A stretch of DNA of 64,000 bases from Enterococcus lacertideformus. Its GTDB lineage: Bacteria; Bacillota; Bacilli; Lactobacillales; Enterococcaceae. The stretch is taken from contig JADAKE010000017.1 in NCBI GenBank assembly GCA_015680865.1, forward strand, positions 62,001 through 126,000. The letters run 5' to 3'. Shown here one piece after another: positions 28,950-39,313 of the stretch. Each line of letters starts with the position of its first letter. Position 1 is the stretch's first letter. Position numbers and translations under genes: made by a program. Under the pieces are notes generated by a model, which did no database searches, was not told the DNA's origin, and was given only the letters and a program-made list of their open reading frames with translations.

Positions 28950-30380
28950 TTAATTTTTATCTCGACGAGCAATAGCCGGTAGGATCATCCCTAGCATGAT
29001 CAAAATAATCGGTGTCACTACATTAGATATCAACTGGAACCACCAAGCTTTAGGATCTGCTGCATACTCTACTTTTGGCACCATTCCTAGGATACATGCA
29101 AAAGCCGTAAAAGCAAAACACCATACCCCAAAGATAAAGCCGACTTTAGGATTTTTCACAAATTTATATTCAGAAGTGAATTTTTTGTATGCTTTATTGA
29201 GCATCATATAAGCTAAGAATACCAATAGATAACTCATAGGCATCACAACTGAATTCAAGTTAGTCAACCATTTTACGAGTTCATTCATATCTTTGATCCC
29301 AAAAATCGGTAACAAAATTATAATACCTACTAAAATACCGGTCAATAAGTACCCATTAACCAATGTTCCCTTACGATTTCGTTTACGTAACCACATGGGT
29401 ACAAAATCTGGATCTGCATCTGCTAATAAGATTTTCAATGGTGCATCAATTGAAAAGGCTAGTGCAGAGATTTGACCAACCATATTTGTCAACGCATAAA
29501 TGATCATCAATGAATTGCCGATCCCATAGTAGTTACCCAATATTTGAAAAGCACTATAAGTCCCATTTGCCATTAGGTCCTTAGGAATATTGTCACTAGC
29601 AAATAGCATTCCCATAGCTACGGAACCTAAAACAGCACAGACACCAACCATAGCAGCTAAAAAAATCATACCTTTTGGAAATTCTTTTGCCGGATTTCTA
29701 GTTGAATTAACGTAAGGGGAAATTTTTTCTGCCCCACCTACTGCAAAAACAAGCATCGAAACTGTGGTAAAGTAACTAAAGTCAAATGTAGGAATGTAAG
29801 TTTTCACTTCATTCATTCCTGTTGTTGCAAATTCCATATTTGTGGTAATGAATGGTGCCGTTACTGCCATTAGAATGAATAGCAATGACATAACAAACAT
29901 CGCAGTCCCTGCCAAACCACCAATTACTTTCAAAGTTGATAAACCTTTAGTAGATAAATACAAGAAAGCTAAGAAAATAACCAGTGAAATCACTGCTACC
30001 ATCTGAACAGTCATCGTATTTACAATATTGCCGTTTCCTTGTACTGCCCATCCAGCAGCAATCAAGATTGCTTGTGGTTTTTGTGCAAGATAGGGAATGT
30101 GGACTACCCAATATGTCCAAGCAGCATAATAAGCCAATCGCTTATTGGATGTCGTGTTTTCTACCCATGAACTAACGCCACCTTTACTATCTTTGAAGGC
30201 GGAACCAAGTTGTCCCACAATTAAAGCATAAGGAATAAAATAAATAGCAAGAATCAATAGCCAAGAAGTAACAACTGAAATTCCTTGTTGTGCGTAGTTG
30301 TTCACAACATTTCCCATGCCCCAAACCATGTTAAACGCAATAAGCGCTACAGTAAACCAACGTAATTGTTTATCGTTCAT
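28950..30380 (-). CDS. APC-family amino-acid permease
   Basis: A 476-residue inner-membrane protein with about 12 hydrophobic segments, beginning MNDKQLRWFTVALIAFNMVW. The first helix GMGNVVNNY corresponds to the unwound substrate-binding helix of APC transporters, and VFAVGGAEKISPYVNST to helix 6. This resembles the glutamate/GABA-antiporter branch, but the substrate cannot be told. AAAGGAGA lies upstream of the ATG. Monocistronic; the 5' region up to 30.7 kb is very AT-rich and probably carries its promoter. Intact. Confidence 0.85.
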   Translation of the reverse strand: MNDKQLRWFTVALIAFNMVWGMGNVVNNYAQQGISVVTSWLLILAIYFIPYALIVGQLGSAFKDSKGGVSSWVENTTSNKRLAYYAAWTYWVVHIPYLAQKPQAILIAAGWAVQGNGNIVNTMTVQMVAVISLVIFLAFLYLSTKGLSTLKVIGGLAGTAMFVMSLLFILMAVTAPFITTNMEFATTGMNEVKTYIPTFDFSYFTTVSMLVFAVGGAEKISPYVNSTRNPAKEFPKGMIFLAAMVGVCAVLGSVAMGMLFASDNIPKDLMANGTYSAFQILGNYYGIGNSLMIIYALTNMVGQISALAFSIDAPLKILLADADPDFVPMWLRKRNRKGTLVNGYLLTGILVGIIILLPIFGIKDMNELVKWLTNLNSVVMPMSYLLVFLAYMMLNKAYKKFTSEYKFVKNPKVGFIFGVWCFAFTAFACILGMVPKVEYAADPKAWWFQLISNVVTPIILIMLGMILPAIARRDKN

Positions 30381-30734
30381 CTGTTCTCTCCTTTATATTT
30401 TTATAAATAAAACAATTATACACATGTAATCATAAACAAATTCTTATCCTTTTACAATAGTTTGTTATTTTAATTGAGTATATTTTTAAATAAAACACAT
30501 CATTCTTACATAGTTTTATCATTTATATTCTTTAATGCTTTTTTCTACAAAAATTGCAATTTAGCTTACTGAGTCGTAAAAAGTGAAAAACATAAAAAAC
30601 ATATAGTTATTTTAATGAATTCGTTTTCAAAATAAAAAATAACGTTCAGGAATTAATATTGAAAAATACATCGACTCTTTTTCATATACAAAGAGCTAAT
30701 CATTTAGATAAACTTATCCAACCAATTATTGATC

Positions 30735-31500
30735 ATTTTAAATGATACTTCTTTATTATTCGACGTACTTTTTTATGTTTCAGTTTGGAATCCTCTATTA
30801 GCTAGTTCTAGTTGGATACGTCGATAGCCTTAATTCCCTCCTTTTTTTAAAGATCATTTGAATGAGTTCCTCTAATAGATCTTTTTTGTTTCTTCATTGT
30901 TGAAACATTTTTTCCAGTAATTAAAGTTGGCACAAAGCCAATCACAGCTCATACGAGATCTTGTCGATACTTTCCCATCAATTCAATAACTATTCTAGTT
31001 CAGATTCTTCGCTTCGCCATAATCGTCTGTTAGAAAGTCCGTAGCTTTTTTAGATATGCCACCTCAATGTTCAAACATCCATTTCAACTCTTCTTCACGA
31101 TCTGTTTTCTTTATTTTCTGTTTTCCAAAGGCTTCTGCTTCATTGTGGTTGATCTTCCTTTTCGTTTAGCCAAGACATTTTTCCCTACGACGAGATAGAT
31201 TTTGTGCCAACGAGAGAACATCGATCCACTTGGAAGATCGAACTGTCTTGCTGTCTCACTGTAAGAAACCCATGTCGTTTCTATAAAAAGTCATACATCT
31301 CGCTTAAAATCACTAGTATATTTTATAGTTGTACAGTGTGTTTCAAGTCCTTTTTCACCAAAAAAATTGATAGACTTGTGTCCAAAACTAATGCGTTGGA
31401 CGTTAGACCTTATTTTTTCGCTAATGGCTATCCCACCCAGAGGTCCTTCAAGATCTTATTTTACTACTTTCAATTTAAATCCTACTTCATGAAAAATGCC
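30735..31500 (-). mobile_element. degenerate IS3-family insertion sequence
   Basis: No intact frame, but translated minus-strand pieces match an IS3/IS150 transposase. OrfA fragments include FKLKVVK, YTSDFKRDV, YSETARQFDLPSGSMFSRW (helix-turn-helix, about 31230-31290) and EVAYLKKLRTF; OrfB fragments include GYRRIQLELANRGFQ (about 30785-30830). They are separated by many stops and frameshifts, and no terminal repeats or target duplication were found. An old, dead copy between the permease promoter region and the metal ATPase. Confidence 0.72.
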
Positions 31501-31541
31501 CCCTAAAAATTGTCGTTTTCACGTACAATTTTTAGGGGGGA
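31499..31541 (-). terminator. hairpin downstream of the metal ATPase
   Basis: CCCCCTAAAAATTGT pairs perfectly with ACAATTTTTAGGGGG around an 11-base loop. It lies 146 bases beyond the ATPase stop on the minus strand; CATTTTTC follows. It could be its terminator or part of the IS3-remnant end. Confidence 0.6.
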
Positions 31542-31686
31542 CCTTATTTTTTTCCCATGCTCATTTCAGACTCCGATAAAGCCTACATAAACGGCAATTA
31601 AAATACTTGCGTTTATATCAAACTATAAATCAAGTTTCTGTGCGATCTTTTTCTTCCTTGCCATCTAAATCAGTAACTTGTCATGT

Positions 31687-33768
31687 CTATTTTTTTATAT
31701 ATAAGCATCTCATCGCATTTAACACAGCTAATACCGTTACACCAACGTCTGCAAATACAGCATCACCCATGGATGCAATACCACATGCACCTAAAATCAA
31801 AACGAAAATTTTGATACCAATGGCAAAAATGATATTTTGTTTGACGATTTTTAAAGTCTTTCTTGATAAACGAATTGCATCAGCTATTTTTGATGGTTCA
31901 TCGTTCATAATGACTACATCTGCTGCTTCGATCGCTGCATCACTGCCAATTCCACCCATAGCGATGCCAACATCTGCTCTTGCTAATACAGGCGCATCGT
32001 TAATACCATCACCAACGAATGCTGTTTTTTGTGTACTATTAGTGATAAATTGCTCCAATTTTTCCACTTTGTCTTGTGGCAAAAGTTCACTATAAACTGT
32101 ATCAACTCCTAGTTCTTTCCCAATATGAGTCGCAATTTCTCTGGAATCGCCCGTAAGCATCACCGTCTTCTTGATTCCTACTTCTTTTAGTTTTCTCAAA
32201 GCTTCTTTTGCATCCTTTTTTATAGTATCAGCAATAACCAAACAACCAACATATTGCTTATCAATAGCTACGTAGATCAAAGTGCCTATTGATTGATTTA
32301 CTGGGAATTCCACTTTGTAACGTGTAAGAAGTTTATGATTGCCGACTAAGATCGTCATTCCATTTATAATTGCTTGAATACCTTCTCCTGTGATCTCTTC
32401 CGTTTGATCTGTTGGTAATAAAGGACCTTTATAATCCGCTAAAATGGCTTGAGCAATAGGGTGCGTTGAACCCTGTTCCACACTTGCAACATATTGCATA
32501 AACAATGACTTATCGATGGTTGTCTCAATTTGTTGAATGGAAAAATCTCCTTTTGTCAACGTACCTGTTTTGTCAAAAATCATTGTGTCAGTGCGTGCTA
32601 ATAATTCAAGGTAATTACTTCCCTTTACAAGCACACCTATTTTACTTGCACCACCAATTCCGCCAAAAAAACTAAGTGGAACAGAAATTACCAAGGCACA
32701 CAGACAGGAGATTACCAAGAAAGTCAATGCACGATAGATCCACTCCTCAAAGGCCGCGCCTGATAGAACTAACGGTGGTACAATTGCTAATAAAATAGCT
32801 AATCCCACCACAACTGGCGTATAATAATGGGCAAATTTTGTGATAAAATTTTCTGCTGGCGCTTTTTTGCTACTTGCATTTTCCACTAGTTCAAGCAACT
32901 TGCTAATGGTTGAATTTTCATAATTTTTTTCAACTTCAACTAACAACGATTGATTTTTATTAATAAAACCACTTAGTACCATGTCTCCTACAAATACTTC
33001 TTTGGGCAGTGACTCTCCTGTTAGCGCAGACGTATTAACTAATGATTGTCCTTTAAGTACCGTGCCATCCAAAGGTACTCGTTCCCCTGGTTTAACCACT
33101 ACGTGTGCACCTATTAGCACATTTTCTGGTTGAATCGTTATCAATCCTTCTTCTGTCTCTACGTTAGCAACTTCTGGACGAATCTCCATCAATGATCGAA
33201 TTGATTTTCTAGATTGATTGACTGCCATCCCTTGGAAGTACTCGCCAACTTGATAAAACAGCATAACAGCAACTGCTTCTGGATATTCTCCAATGACCAT
33301 TGCACCAATCGTTGCAACTGCCATCAAAAAATTTTCATCAAATACTCGCCCTTTTGTGATATTTAAGACTGCACGTTTGATGATATCAAATCCGATAAGT
33401 AAATAAATCATTAAAAAGCCAATAAAGTGGATCAGTTCACTCGATTTCCAAACAAACAATATCAATAAACCAATTACCGAAAGAATGATTCGAATAAGAT
33501 CATTTGTTCTACTACTTTCCTCTTCATCTAATACATGGCTGGTCTTTTGTTTGATTTCTGTAATCTCTACTTCTGGTTCTAATTCTTTGATTACTTTTTT
33601 AGTTGTTGTTTCAATCGCTTCCATATCTTTTTCATCTGCGTCAATCGTTAATTTACCAGTAGTAAAGTTGACATTTGCTTGTTTTACGCCATTGATCTCG
33701 TTAACTTTCTTTTCGATTTTCATTGCACAATTTGCACAATCTAGACCTACTACTCGATAACTTCTCAT
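31687..33768 (-). CDS. CadA/ZntA-type heavy-metal P-type ATPase with altered CPx motif
   Basis: About 693 residues in the Zn/Cd/Pb-exporting P1B group. N-terminal heavy-metal domain GLDCANCAMK, actuator TGES, phosphorylation site DKTGTLTKG (about 396), and MLTGDS / [16 protein letters not shown]. The membrane metal-binding motif, invariably CPC, reads CLC (residues 355-357, codons at 32698-32706; CTG for Pro), which is expected to abolish or change transport. The start is ATG 33766-33768 because AAGGAG lies 8 bases upstream; the GTG three codons earlier overlaps that site. No ArsR/MerR regulator is adjacent. Flanked by IS remnants on both sides. Confidence 0.88.
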   Translation of the reverse strand: MRSYRVVGLDCANCAMKIEKKVNEINGVKQANVNFTTGKLTIDADEKDMEAIETTTKKVIKELEPEVEITEIKQKTSHVLDEEESSRTNDLIRIILSVIGLLILFVWKSSELIHFIGFLMIYLLIGFDIIKRAVLNITKGRVFDENFLMAVATIGAMVIGEYPEAVAVMLFYQVGEYFQGMAVNQSRKSIRSLMEIRPEVANVETEEGLITIQPENVLIGAHVVVKPGERVPLDGTVLKGQSLVNTSALTGESLPKEVFVGDMVLSGFINKNQSLLVEVEKNYENSTISKLLELVENASSKKAPAENFITKFAHYYTPVVVGLAILLAIVPPLVLSGAAFEEWIYRALTFLVISCLCALVISVPLSFFGGIGGASKIGVLVKGSNYLELLARTDTMIFDKTGTLTKGDFSIQQIETTIDKSLFMQYVASVEQGSTHPIAQAILADYKGPLLPTDQTEEITGEGIQAIINGMTILVGNHKLLTRYKVEFPVNQSIGTLIYVAIDKQYVGCLVIADTIKKDAKEALRKLKEVGIKKTVMLTGDSREIATHIGKELGVDTVYSELLPQDKVEKLEQFITNSTQKTAFVGDGINDAPVLARADVGIAMGGIGSDAAIEAADVVIMNDEPSKIADAIRLSRKTLKIVKQNIIFAIGIKIFVLILGACGIASMGDAVFADVGVTVLAVLNAMRCLYIKK

Positions 33769-33792
33769 TTTTTTCACTCCTTATTTATACAC

Positions 33793-33843
33793 ATGAACAT
33801 CTATTCATGATTGATTATATATGAATGTACAATCCTATGTCAA
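33793..33843 (-). promoter_or_regulatory. promoter and possible ArsR-type operator of the metal ATPase
   Basis: On the minus strand TTGACA (33838-33843) and TATAAT (33814-33819) are both perfect, spaced 18. Between the -10 and the gene lies ATGAACATCTATTCAT, an imperfect TGAA/TTCA palindrome like the sites bound by ArsR/SmtB sensors. No cognate repressor is nearby, so regulation is inferred only. Confidence 0.6.
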
Positions 33844-33899
33844 ATGAAATATCCGTTACTAATTTTTACCTAACGTATCAAAAAGCTTATTTTATACCT

Positions 33900-34910
33900 T
33901 GAATTGTCAATTTAAATGCAATGTTTTATCAAAAAATAGTTCGTAAGGCGTTTTCCAGCTTAGGTATTTTCTTGATCACAAGTTCAGCTTGAGAATAGCT
34001 TGCTCAATACAGCTGTCAGTACCAGTATCCATTTCTTTATTTTTAGGAAAATATTCTCTAAACCATCCATTCATATTTTCATTTTGTTCCTCATTGCTAA
34101 GGGGGATGTGGATCAGGAAAATACAAGTGAACTCCATTAAGTACTTTTGTTACTTCTGAACGTTTTAAAAACTCTTTTCCTCTGTTAGGAGTCACTGTTT
34201 TCACTTGGTTTGAAGAAATAGAAGAGAATGATTGGGTGATTTTATCTCGAACTAATACGGAGAACGTTTTCTCAATTTTTCTGCCCAATAAATACCTTGA
34301 TATACGGTCAGTCAATGTTACTAAGCAAGCCTCTCTAGTTTTACCGACTACTGTATTACTGTATCAGCTTATGCCTTATTTCTAAACGATTATTAGTGGC
34401 TACAGAATGTTTATGAATCGTAGTTGATAGTTTGGATGTTCCCTCTTTTTTCAACATGGTTTTTGTGGTACCTAGTTTTTCCACGATGTCTAAGTGAATG
34501 AACTAGTGCCTGATTTCTATTATTTAAGGATTCTGTTTTGAATAGACAATTATAAATACCAAGATAGATCGTTGTGTAACTTATGGTAAAGTCAAATTTT
34601 TCATGTTTCAAACGATAGACAATTTTCTTAGGAAACTATTGTTCTTCAACGAATAAACTTCGAACAAGTTTCTAAAGAGATTGTTGGATAATAGTAGTTT
34701 TCGTCTACAGCTCGTTTTTCTATAGGGATGCACGGTTTGAGTAACAGTAGGAAAATACGTATGTTTTTTTATATTACGTTTTATTCTCTTAAAGCTGTAG
34801 ATGAGCTACTTTCTATGCTAGAAGCAATAGCCCAGATAGAGTACCCATTATTGAACAATAAAAAGATATTTTCTCGTTCAAGTATTGTAAAATGGTTTTA
34901 GTGACGCATA
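33900..34910 (-). mobile_element. degenerate IS30-family insertion sequence
   Basis: Minus-strand pieces spell an IS30-type transposase in order: LERENIFLLFNNGYSIWAIA (helix-turn-helix, about 34850), SLRHRGKTRYHKNHVEKRG (about 34480), RISRYLLGRKIEK, VKTVTPNRGKEF (integrase core Asp region, about 34190), VLNGVHLYFPDPHPP and FFDKTLHLN at the end (about 33920). Multiple stops and shifts make it inactive. Ends and target duplication were not resolved. Confidence 0.75.
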
Positions 34911-35111
34911 GCTATCTTCCTTTCAAATAGTGTTCTAGATAAAGCTATTTTAACTGGAATTTAGCTGTGTATCTTTTTTTATTAGCTGTTGCACTTAAAG
35001 TGTATATTCAAGACATAAAAAAAGGACGAGGTTACGTCAAGTACTTAATAAATTCTTATCCAAGTCTTCTTTGCCAAGATTTTCATTTCAATATTCGTTT
35101 GCTATAAAAAA

Positions 35112-36631
35112 GGTTCTATAATATTTGGTGTTGTTACTCTTTCTGAGTGAGAACACCAAGTATTTTTTTATACAAAAAGACATTTGGTTGTCCTATAATT
35201 AAATCGCCAAACCCAATCATAGGAGGATAACCAAATGTCCAGTATTAAGAATATCAAATATAAAGATGATTGCCTAGACAAAACCATCAAACAAATCCTA
35301 AATATTCACGATTCCAACCTTATTTTTCCTAAAGACGGCGTCTCAAAAGAAAAAGTTCATGGGCGAATGTCCACCGTCTTCACCGGTCGGTTAAGCTACC
35401 CGTCGGCTCGGTGTGAGTGTTGCGGCTACGACTCCATCATCCATCATGGCTACAAAGATAGCTGGGTTCAATTACTCCCTTATCAAGAGGTGTCTACCTA
35501 TCTTCATCTCTATAAACAACGGTTTTATTGTAAACAGTGTCACCATACCTTTTCGGCTAAAACCTATTATGTCGCAGAAAACTGTTATCTTTCCCAAGCG
35601 CTCAAGTTTGCGATCGCTATTGATTTAAAGAAGAAAATTTCGATGAAAGATATCTCCCAACGTTACTTGGTTTCCTCTAAAACGGTTGAACGGTTGTTAG
35701 ATTCTTTTTTTGAAGAACTACGACTTAAGCCCAATTACTTACCCAAACGTCTATTGATTGATGAATTTAAAGGAACTAAGGACTGTCAGGGCACCATGTG
35801 TTTTATTCTCAGTGACGCGGATACGGGGAAAATCTTTGATATTTTAGAAGATCGAAGAAGCTTCAAGCTGATCGCCTATTTCATGCGCTTTACTTATCAC
35901 GCACGGAAAAACGTTTCTCATGTCGTGATGGATATGAATGCGGGCTATGATTCTGTGACAAAGGTCGTTTTCCCAAATGCTCGGATTTCCATTGATCGGT
36001 TCCATGTAATCCAACAACTCAATCGTGCGTTTAATAAGCAACGGATAAAAACCATGAATCACTTGAAAAAGAGCGACCCGCAAGCCATGAAAAAGTATCG
36101 CAAACTTAAGAAGTATTGGCGAACCATTCTGAAGAAAAATAGAAAAATCAATTATTCTGTGCTCAAACAATATCCGCTTTTTCAACAGAAATACCTGACG
36201 AAATCTGAAGTATTGGACTACTTATTATCCATTAACGAACACCTACGGACTAGCTATGAAGTGTATCAGAATTTGTTGGATGCCTTTGATGCCAAAGATT
36301 ATAAAGATTTTTATGAACGCATGGATCACTTACCCACAAAACTTAATCCAGCATTTAAAAAAGCGATTCTTTACTTAAACAAACACAAACAAGCAATTAT
36401 CCATGCGTTAAAATTCCCCTATTCAAATGAGAAACTTGAAGAGAAGAATCACCTGATTAAAGTGATTAAGAGAGTGGCGTTCGGTTTTAGAACCTTTCGT
36501 CATCTTCGTATGCGAGTTCTAATTCAACAGAATCTTTGTGACATCATTTGAGCGAAAAAAACAAAAAAAGGAGACGCCGAAGCATTTCCTTTCAATGATT
36601 TAATGAAAACAACACTATTTGACTTAGAGCC
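35112..36631 (+). mobile_element. intact ISL3-family insertion sequence with 8-bp target duplication
   Basis: A 1520-bp element. The left end GGTTCTATAATATTTGGTGTTG and the inverted right end GGCTCTAAGTCAAATAGTGTTG match at 14 of 22 positions. The octamer ATAAAAAA occurs directly outside both ends (35104-35111 and 36632-36639), the expected ISL3 target duplication. The single transposase gene inside is uninterrupted, so the insertion is probably recent. It landed in the T-tract of the asnS terminator. Confidence 0.9.
35235..36551 (+). CDS. ISL3-family transposase
   Basis: 438 residues, DDE-type. An N-terminal zinc-ribbon region (CECCGYDS, FYCKQCHHTF) and helix-turn-helix (MKDISQRYLVSSKTVERLL) are followed by the catalytic core: LLIDEFKG (first Asp), VVMDMNAGY (second Asp) and a C-terminal acidic residue near YSNEKLEEKNHLIK. 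The family ending RVAFGFRTFRHLRMRVLI is present. AGGAGG lies upstream of the ATG. Base composition is slightly richer in G+C than the neighbouring intergenic DNA, as expected for a mobile gene. Intact. Confidence 0.95.
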   Translation: MSSIKNIKYKDDCLDKTIKQILNIHDSNLIFPKDGVSKEKVHGRMSTVFTGRLSYPSARCECCGYDSIIHHGYKDSWVQLLPYQEVSTYLHLYKQRFYCKQCHHTFSAKTYYVAENCYLSQALKFAIAIDLKKKISMKDISQRYLVSSKTVERLLDSFFEELRLKPNYLPKRLLIDEFKGTKDCQGTMCFILSDADTGKIFDILEDRRSFKLIAYFMRFTYHARKNVSHVVMDMNAGYDSVTKVVFPNARISIDRFHVIQQLNRAFNKQRIKTMNHLKKSDPQAMKKYRKLKKYWRTILKKNRKINYSVLKQYPLFQQKYLTKSEVLDYLLSINEHLRTSYEVYQNLLDAFDAKDYKDFYERMDHLPTKLNPAFKKAILYLNKHKQAIIHALKFPYSNEKLEEKNHLIKVIKRVAFGFRTFRHLRMRVLIQQNLCDII

Positions 36632-36641
36632 ATAAAAAATC

Positions 36642-36684
36642 CCAAGCATTCAAAGCTAGTTCTTGGCTAACTTTGAATGCTTGG
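36642..36684 (-). terminator. asnS terminator
   Basis: CCAAGCATTCAAAG and CTTTGAATGCTTGG form a perfect 14-bp stem with a 15-base loop; on the minus strand GGATTTTTTAT follows. The T-tract is the ISL3 target duplication, so one copy stays next to the stem and termination is probably preserved. Confidence 0.9.
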
Positions 36685-36770
36685 TATAAATAAATAGTCA
36701 TATTTCTTCACTTTTTAATAAACAACCTCTATGAAAAGTTGTTTCTGCCGACATTTATTTTTGCTATACT

Positions 36771-38069
36771 TTACGGATAAATCCGGTTCAATAAACGTGG
36801 AAATGGGATTGCTTCACGAACATGATCGATGCAAGCGATCCAAGTAACGGTACGTTCCAAGCCTAATCCAAAACCAGAATGTGGCACAGAACCATATTTA
36901 CGTAAATCAAGGTACCAAGAATATTCAATTTCATCTAAACCATGTTTTTTAATTTGCTCGAGCAAGAAATCATAATCTGTAGCACGTTCACTCCCACCGA
37001 TGATTTCTCCATACCCTTCTGGTGCTATCATATCTGCACAAATCACGACATCCTCACGTGTTGGGTGTGGTTTCATGTAGAATGGCTTAATGGCTTTTGG
37101 ATAATTCAAAATAAATACTGGTTGTTCAAATGAATTAGCAATAAATGTTTCATGTGGTGAACCAAAGTCATCGCCCCATTCGATATCATCAAAACCATTT
37201 TTCTTTAATAACTCCACTGCATCATCATATGAAATACGTGGAAATGGCAATTTTGTATAAGTTTTCAATACTTCTTTGTCTCTTTCTAAGACATCTAGTG
37301 CATAGTCACAATGATCCAATACATTTTGAACTAAGAAAGCAACATACTGTTCTTGAACTTCTAAGCTTTCTTCTTGGTGCATAAATGCCATCTCAGGTTC
37401 GATCATCCAGAATTCAATCAAATGGCGACGTGTTTTTGACTTTTCCGCACGGAAGGTCGGGCCAAAAGAGAATACTTTACCAAAAGCCATTGCTGCGGCT
37501 TCCATATATAATTGACCGCTTTGAGATAAATAAGCCTTTTGATCGAAATAATTTGTTTCGAACAAGTCAGTTGTTCCTTCTGGTGCAGAACCAGTTAAAA
37601 TTGGTGGATCAATTTTGACAAAGTTATGGTTATTGAAAAACTCATAAGTTGCTCGGATTATTTCGTTTCTAATTTGCATGATTGCATGTTGTTTCGAAGA
37701 ACGTAACCATAAATGACGGTGATCCATCAAAAAATCTGTTCCATGTTCTTTTGGTGTAATTGGATAATCCTGGCTTTCGCTAACGACTTCAATTGCTTTG
37801 ATCCCAATTTCATAGCCGAATTTTGAGCGACTATCTTCACGAATTTCCCCCGTCAAGAGTATTGATGTTTCTTGATGAAGATTTTTAGCAAGTTGGAAAA
37901 CTTCCTCCGGCACTTCGCTTTTGACTACTACACCTTGAAAATAAGCTGTTCCGTCTCTTAACTGTAGGAAAGCAATTTTACCGCTTGATCGTTTATTTGC
38001 TACCCAAGCACCAATCTTCACTGTTTCTCCTACATGATTTTTCGAATCGATGATTTGAATTGTTTCCAC
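36771..38069 (-). CDS. asnS: asparaginyl-tRNA synthetase
   Basis: Class II synthetase charging tRNA-Asn. An OB-fold anticodon-binding domain (about 1-110, [20 protein letters not shown]) precedes the catalytic domain with motif 2 [17 protein letters not shown] and motif 3 [12 protein letters not shown]. The start is GTG 38067-38069 (protein [15 protein letters not shown]) because AAGGAGAG precedes it at proper spacing; the upstream in-frame ATG at 38126 would add 19 residues lying within aspB. 432 residues is standard. Last gene of dinG-ypmB-aspB-asnS. No T-box is seen; it is probably co-transcribed with aspB. Confidence 0.95.
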   Translation of the reverse strand: METIQIIDSKNHVGETVKIGAWVANKRSSGKIAFLQLRDGTAYFQGVVVKSEVPEEVFQLAKNLHQETSILLTGEIREDSRSKFGYEIGIKAIEVVSESQDYPITPKEHGTDFLMDHRHLWLRSSKQHAIMQIRNEIIRATYEFFNNHNFVKIDPPILTGSAPEGTTDLFETNYFDQKAYLSQSGQLYMEAAAMAFGKVFSFGPTFRAEKSKTRRHLIEFWMIEPEMAFMHQEESLEVQEQYVAFLVQNVLDHCDYALDVLERDKEVLKTYTKLPFPRISYDDAVELLKKNGFDDIEWGDDFGSPHETFIANSFEQPVFILNYPKAIKPFYMKPHPTREDVVICADMIAPEGYGEIIGGSERATDYDFLLEQIKKHGLDEIEYSWYLDLRKYGSVPHSGFGLGLERTVTWIACIDHVREAIPFPRLLNRIYP

Positions 38070-38091
38070 GTATGACTCTCCTTTTTCTACC

Positions 38092-39294
38092 TTAATTATT
38101 AAGTTGGTTTTGACTTTTACTCTCAATAAAGCGTGCGATTCGCCGTACTGCTTCCTCTAAAGTTCCAAGATCTGTTGCATAGCTCAGTCGAACATTTTCT
38201 GGTGCGCCAAACCCTTCACCTGTGACTAAAGCCACACCTGTTTCTTCTAAAAGATCTTCTACCCATTTAGTAACATTATCATAACCGCACATTGCGAGAG
38301 TTCCTTTTACATTTGGAAACAGATAAAAGGCTCCCTGTGGCTTATTGAGCGTCACACCCGGTAAATTCGAAACAAACGGGTATAAAATATCCAGTCGCTC
38401 TTCGAAAGCTTCCCGCATTTCTTCTACCGTGTCTTGCTCCCCATTTAATGCTTCAACCGCTGCATATTGACTAACTGCTGTGGGATTGCTTGTTGATTGT
38501 GAAGCAATCGAGATCATCCCATTGATGATTTCTTGATTTCCTAAAGCATAACCGATTCTCCACCCTGTCATCGCATATGTTTTTGATACACCATTAATGA
38601 TAATTGTTTGTTTGCGAATCGCTTCAGAAATTGATGCAATGGGAGTAAACTCATTGCTATTATAAACCAATCGACCATAAATATCATCTGCAACTATTAA
38701 AAGGTCATTTTTTACCGCCCATTCTCCAATTGCTTGTAGTTCATTTTTAGTATAAATCATACCTGTAGGATTAGAAGGAGAATTGAGGATCAATGCTTTG
38801 GTTTTAGGCGAACGTGCTTCTTCTAATAAAGAAACTGTCACTTTAAACGCATTTTTCTCTTCTCCCTTAACAAAAATCGGTCGTCCTTGGGCTAATTTGA
38901 CTTGTTCGCCATAGCTTACCCAATAAGGGACGGGAATGATCACTTCATCCTCGGGGTTTAAAATCGTTTGAAAAAGTGCATAAAGAGCAAATTTTGCACC
39001 ATCGGTTACGATCGTTTGGGACATTTCATAATGGATCCCATAGTTTTTCTTGATGTAATCCACGATTGCTTGTCGCAATTCCGATATACCAGCACTTGGT
39101 GTATAATAACTTGCTTTTCCACTTTTAATCGCACGGATCGCTGCTTTCTGGATATTTTCAGGTGTCGCAAAGTCTGGTTCTCCGACAGTCAAACTTAAAA
39201 TATCTTTTCCTTGCGCTTTTAACGCTTTTGCTTTTGCTGCCGTAGCAAGCGTAACAGAGGGTTCTAATCGTCGAATTCTTTCTGACAACTTCAT
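38092..39294 (-). CDS. aspB: aspartate aminotransferase (pyridoxal-phosphate, class I)
   Basis: Interconverts aspartate and oxaloacetate using glutamate/2-oxoglutarate. [20 protein letters not shown] is the typical start; [21 protein letters not shown] and the PLP-lysine region [19 protein letters not shown] are all present, with [16 protein letters not shown] near the end. I start at ATG 39292-39294, since AAAGGA is 8 bases upstream and overlaps the alternative ATG 39303. About 400 residues. It lies 22 bases before asnS, supplying aspartate, the asparagine precursor. Confidence 0.93.
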   Translation of the reverse strand: MKLSERIRRLEPSVTLATAAKAKALKAQGKDILSLTVGEPDFATPENIQKAAIRAIKSGKASYYTPSAGISELRQAIVDYIKKNYGIHYEMSQTIVTDGAKFALYALFQTILNPEDEVIIPVPYWVSYGEQVKLAQGRPIFVKGEEKNAFKVTVSLLEEARSPKTKALILNSPSNPTGMIYTKNELQAIGEWAVKNDLLIVADDIYGRLVYNSNEFTPIASISEAIRKQTIIINGVSKTYAMTGWRIGYALGNQEIINGMISIASQSTSNPTAVSQYAAVEALNGEQDTVEEMREAFEERLDILYPFVSNLPGVTLNKPQGAFYLFPNVKGTLAMCGYDNVTKWVEDLLEETGVALVTGEGFGAPENVRLSYATDLGTLEEAVRRIARFIESKSQNQLNN

Positions 39295-39313
39295 TCTACT
39301 CATCCTTTACAGT

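Noticed and set aside
31204..31506. 100-residue plus-strand frame
   Set aside because: It is the antisense of the IS3 OrfA remnant, whose minus-strand translation is clearly transposase-like.
33900..34910. Functional IS30 copy
   Set aside because: The transposase frame is broken by many stops and shifts over its full length.
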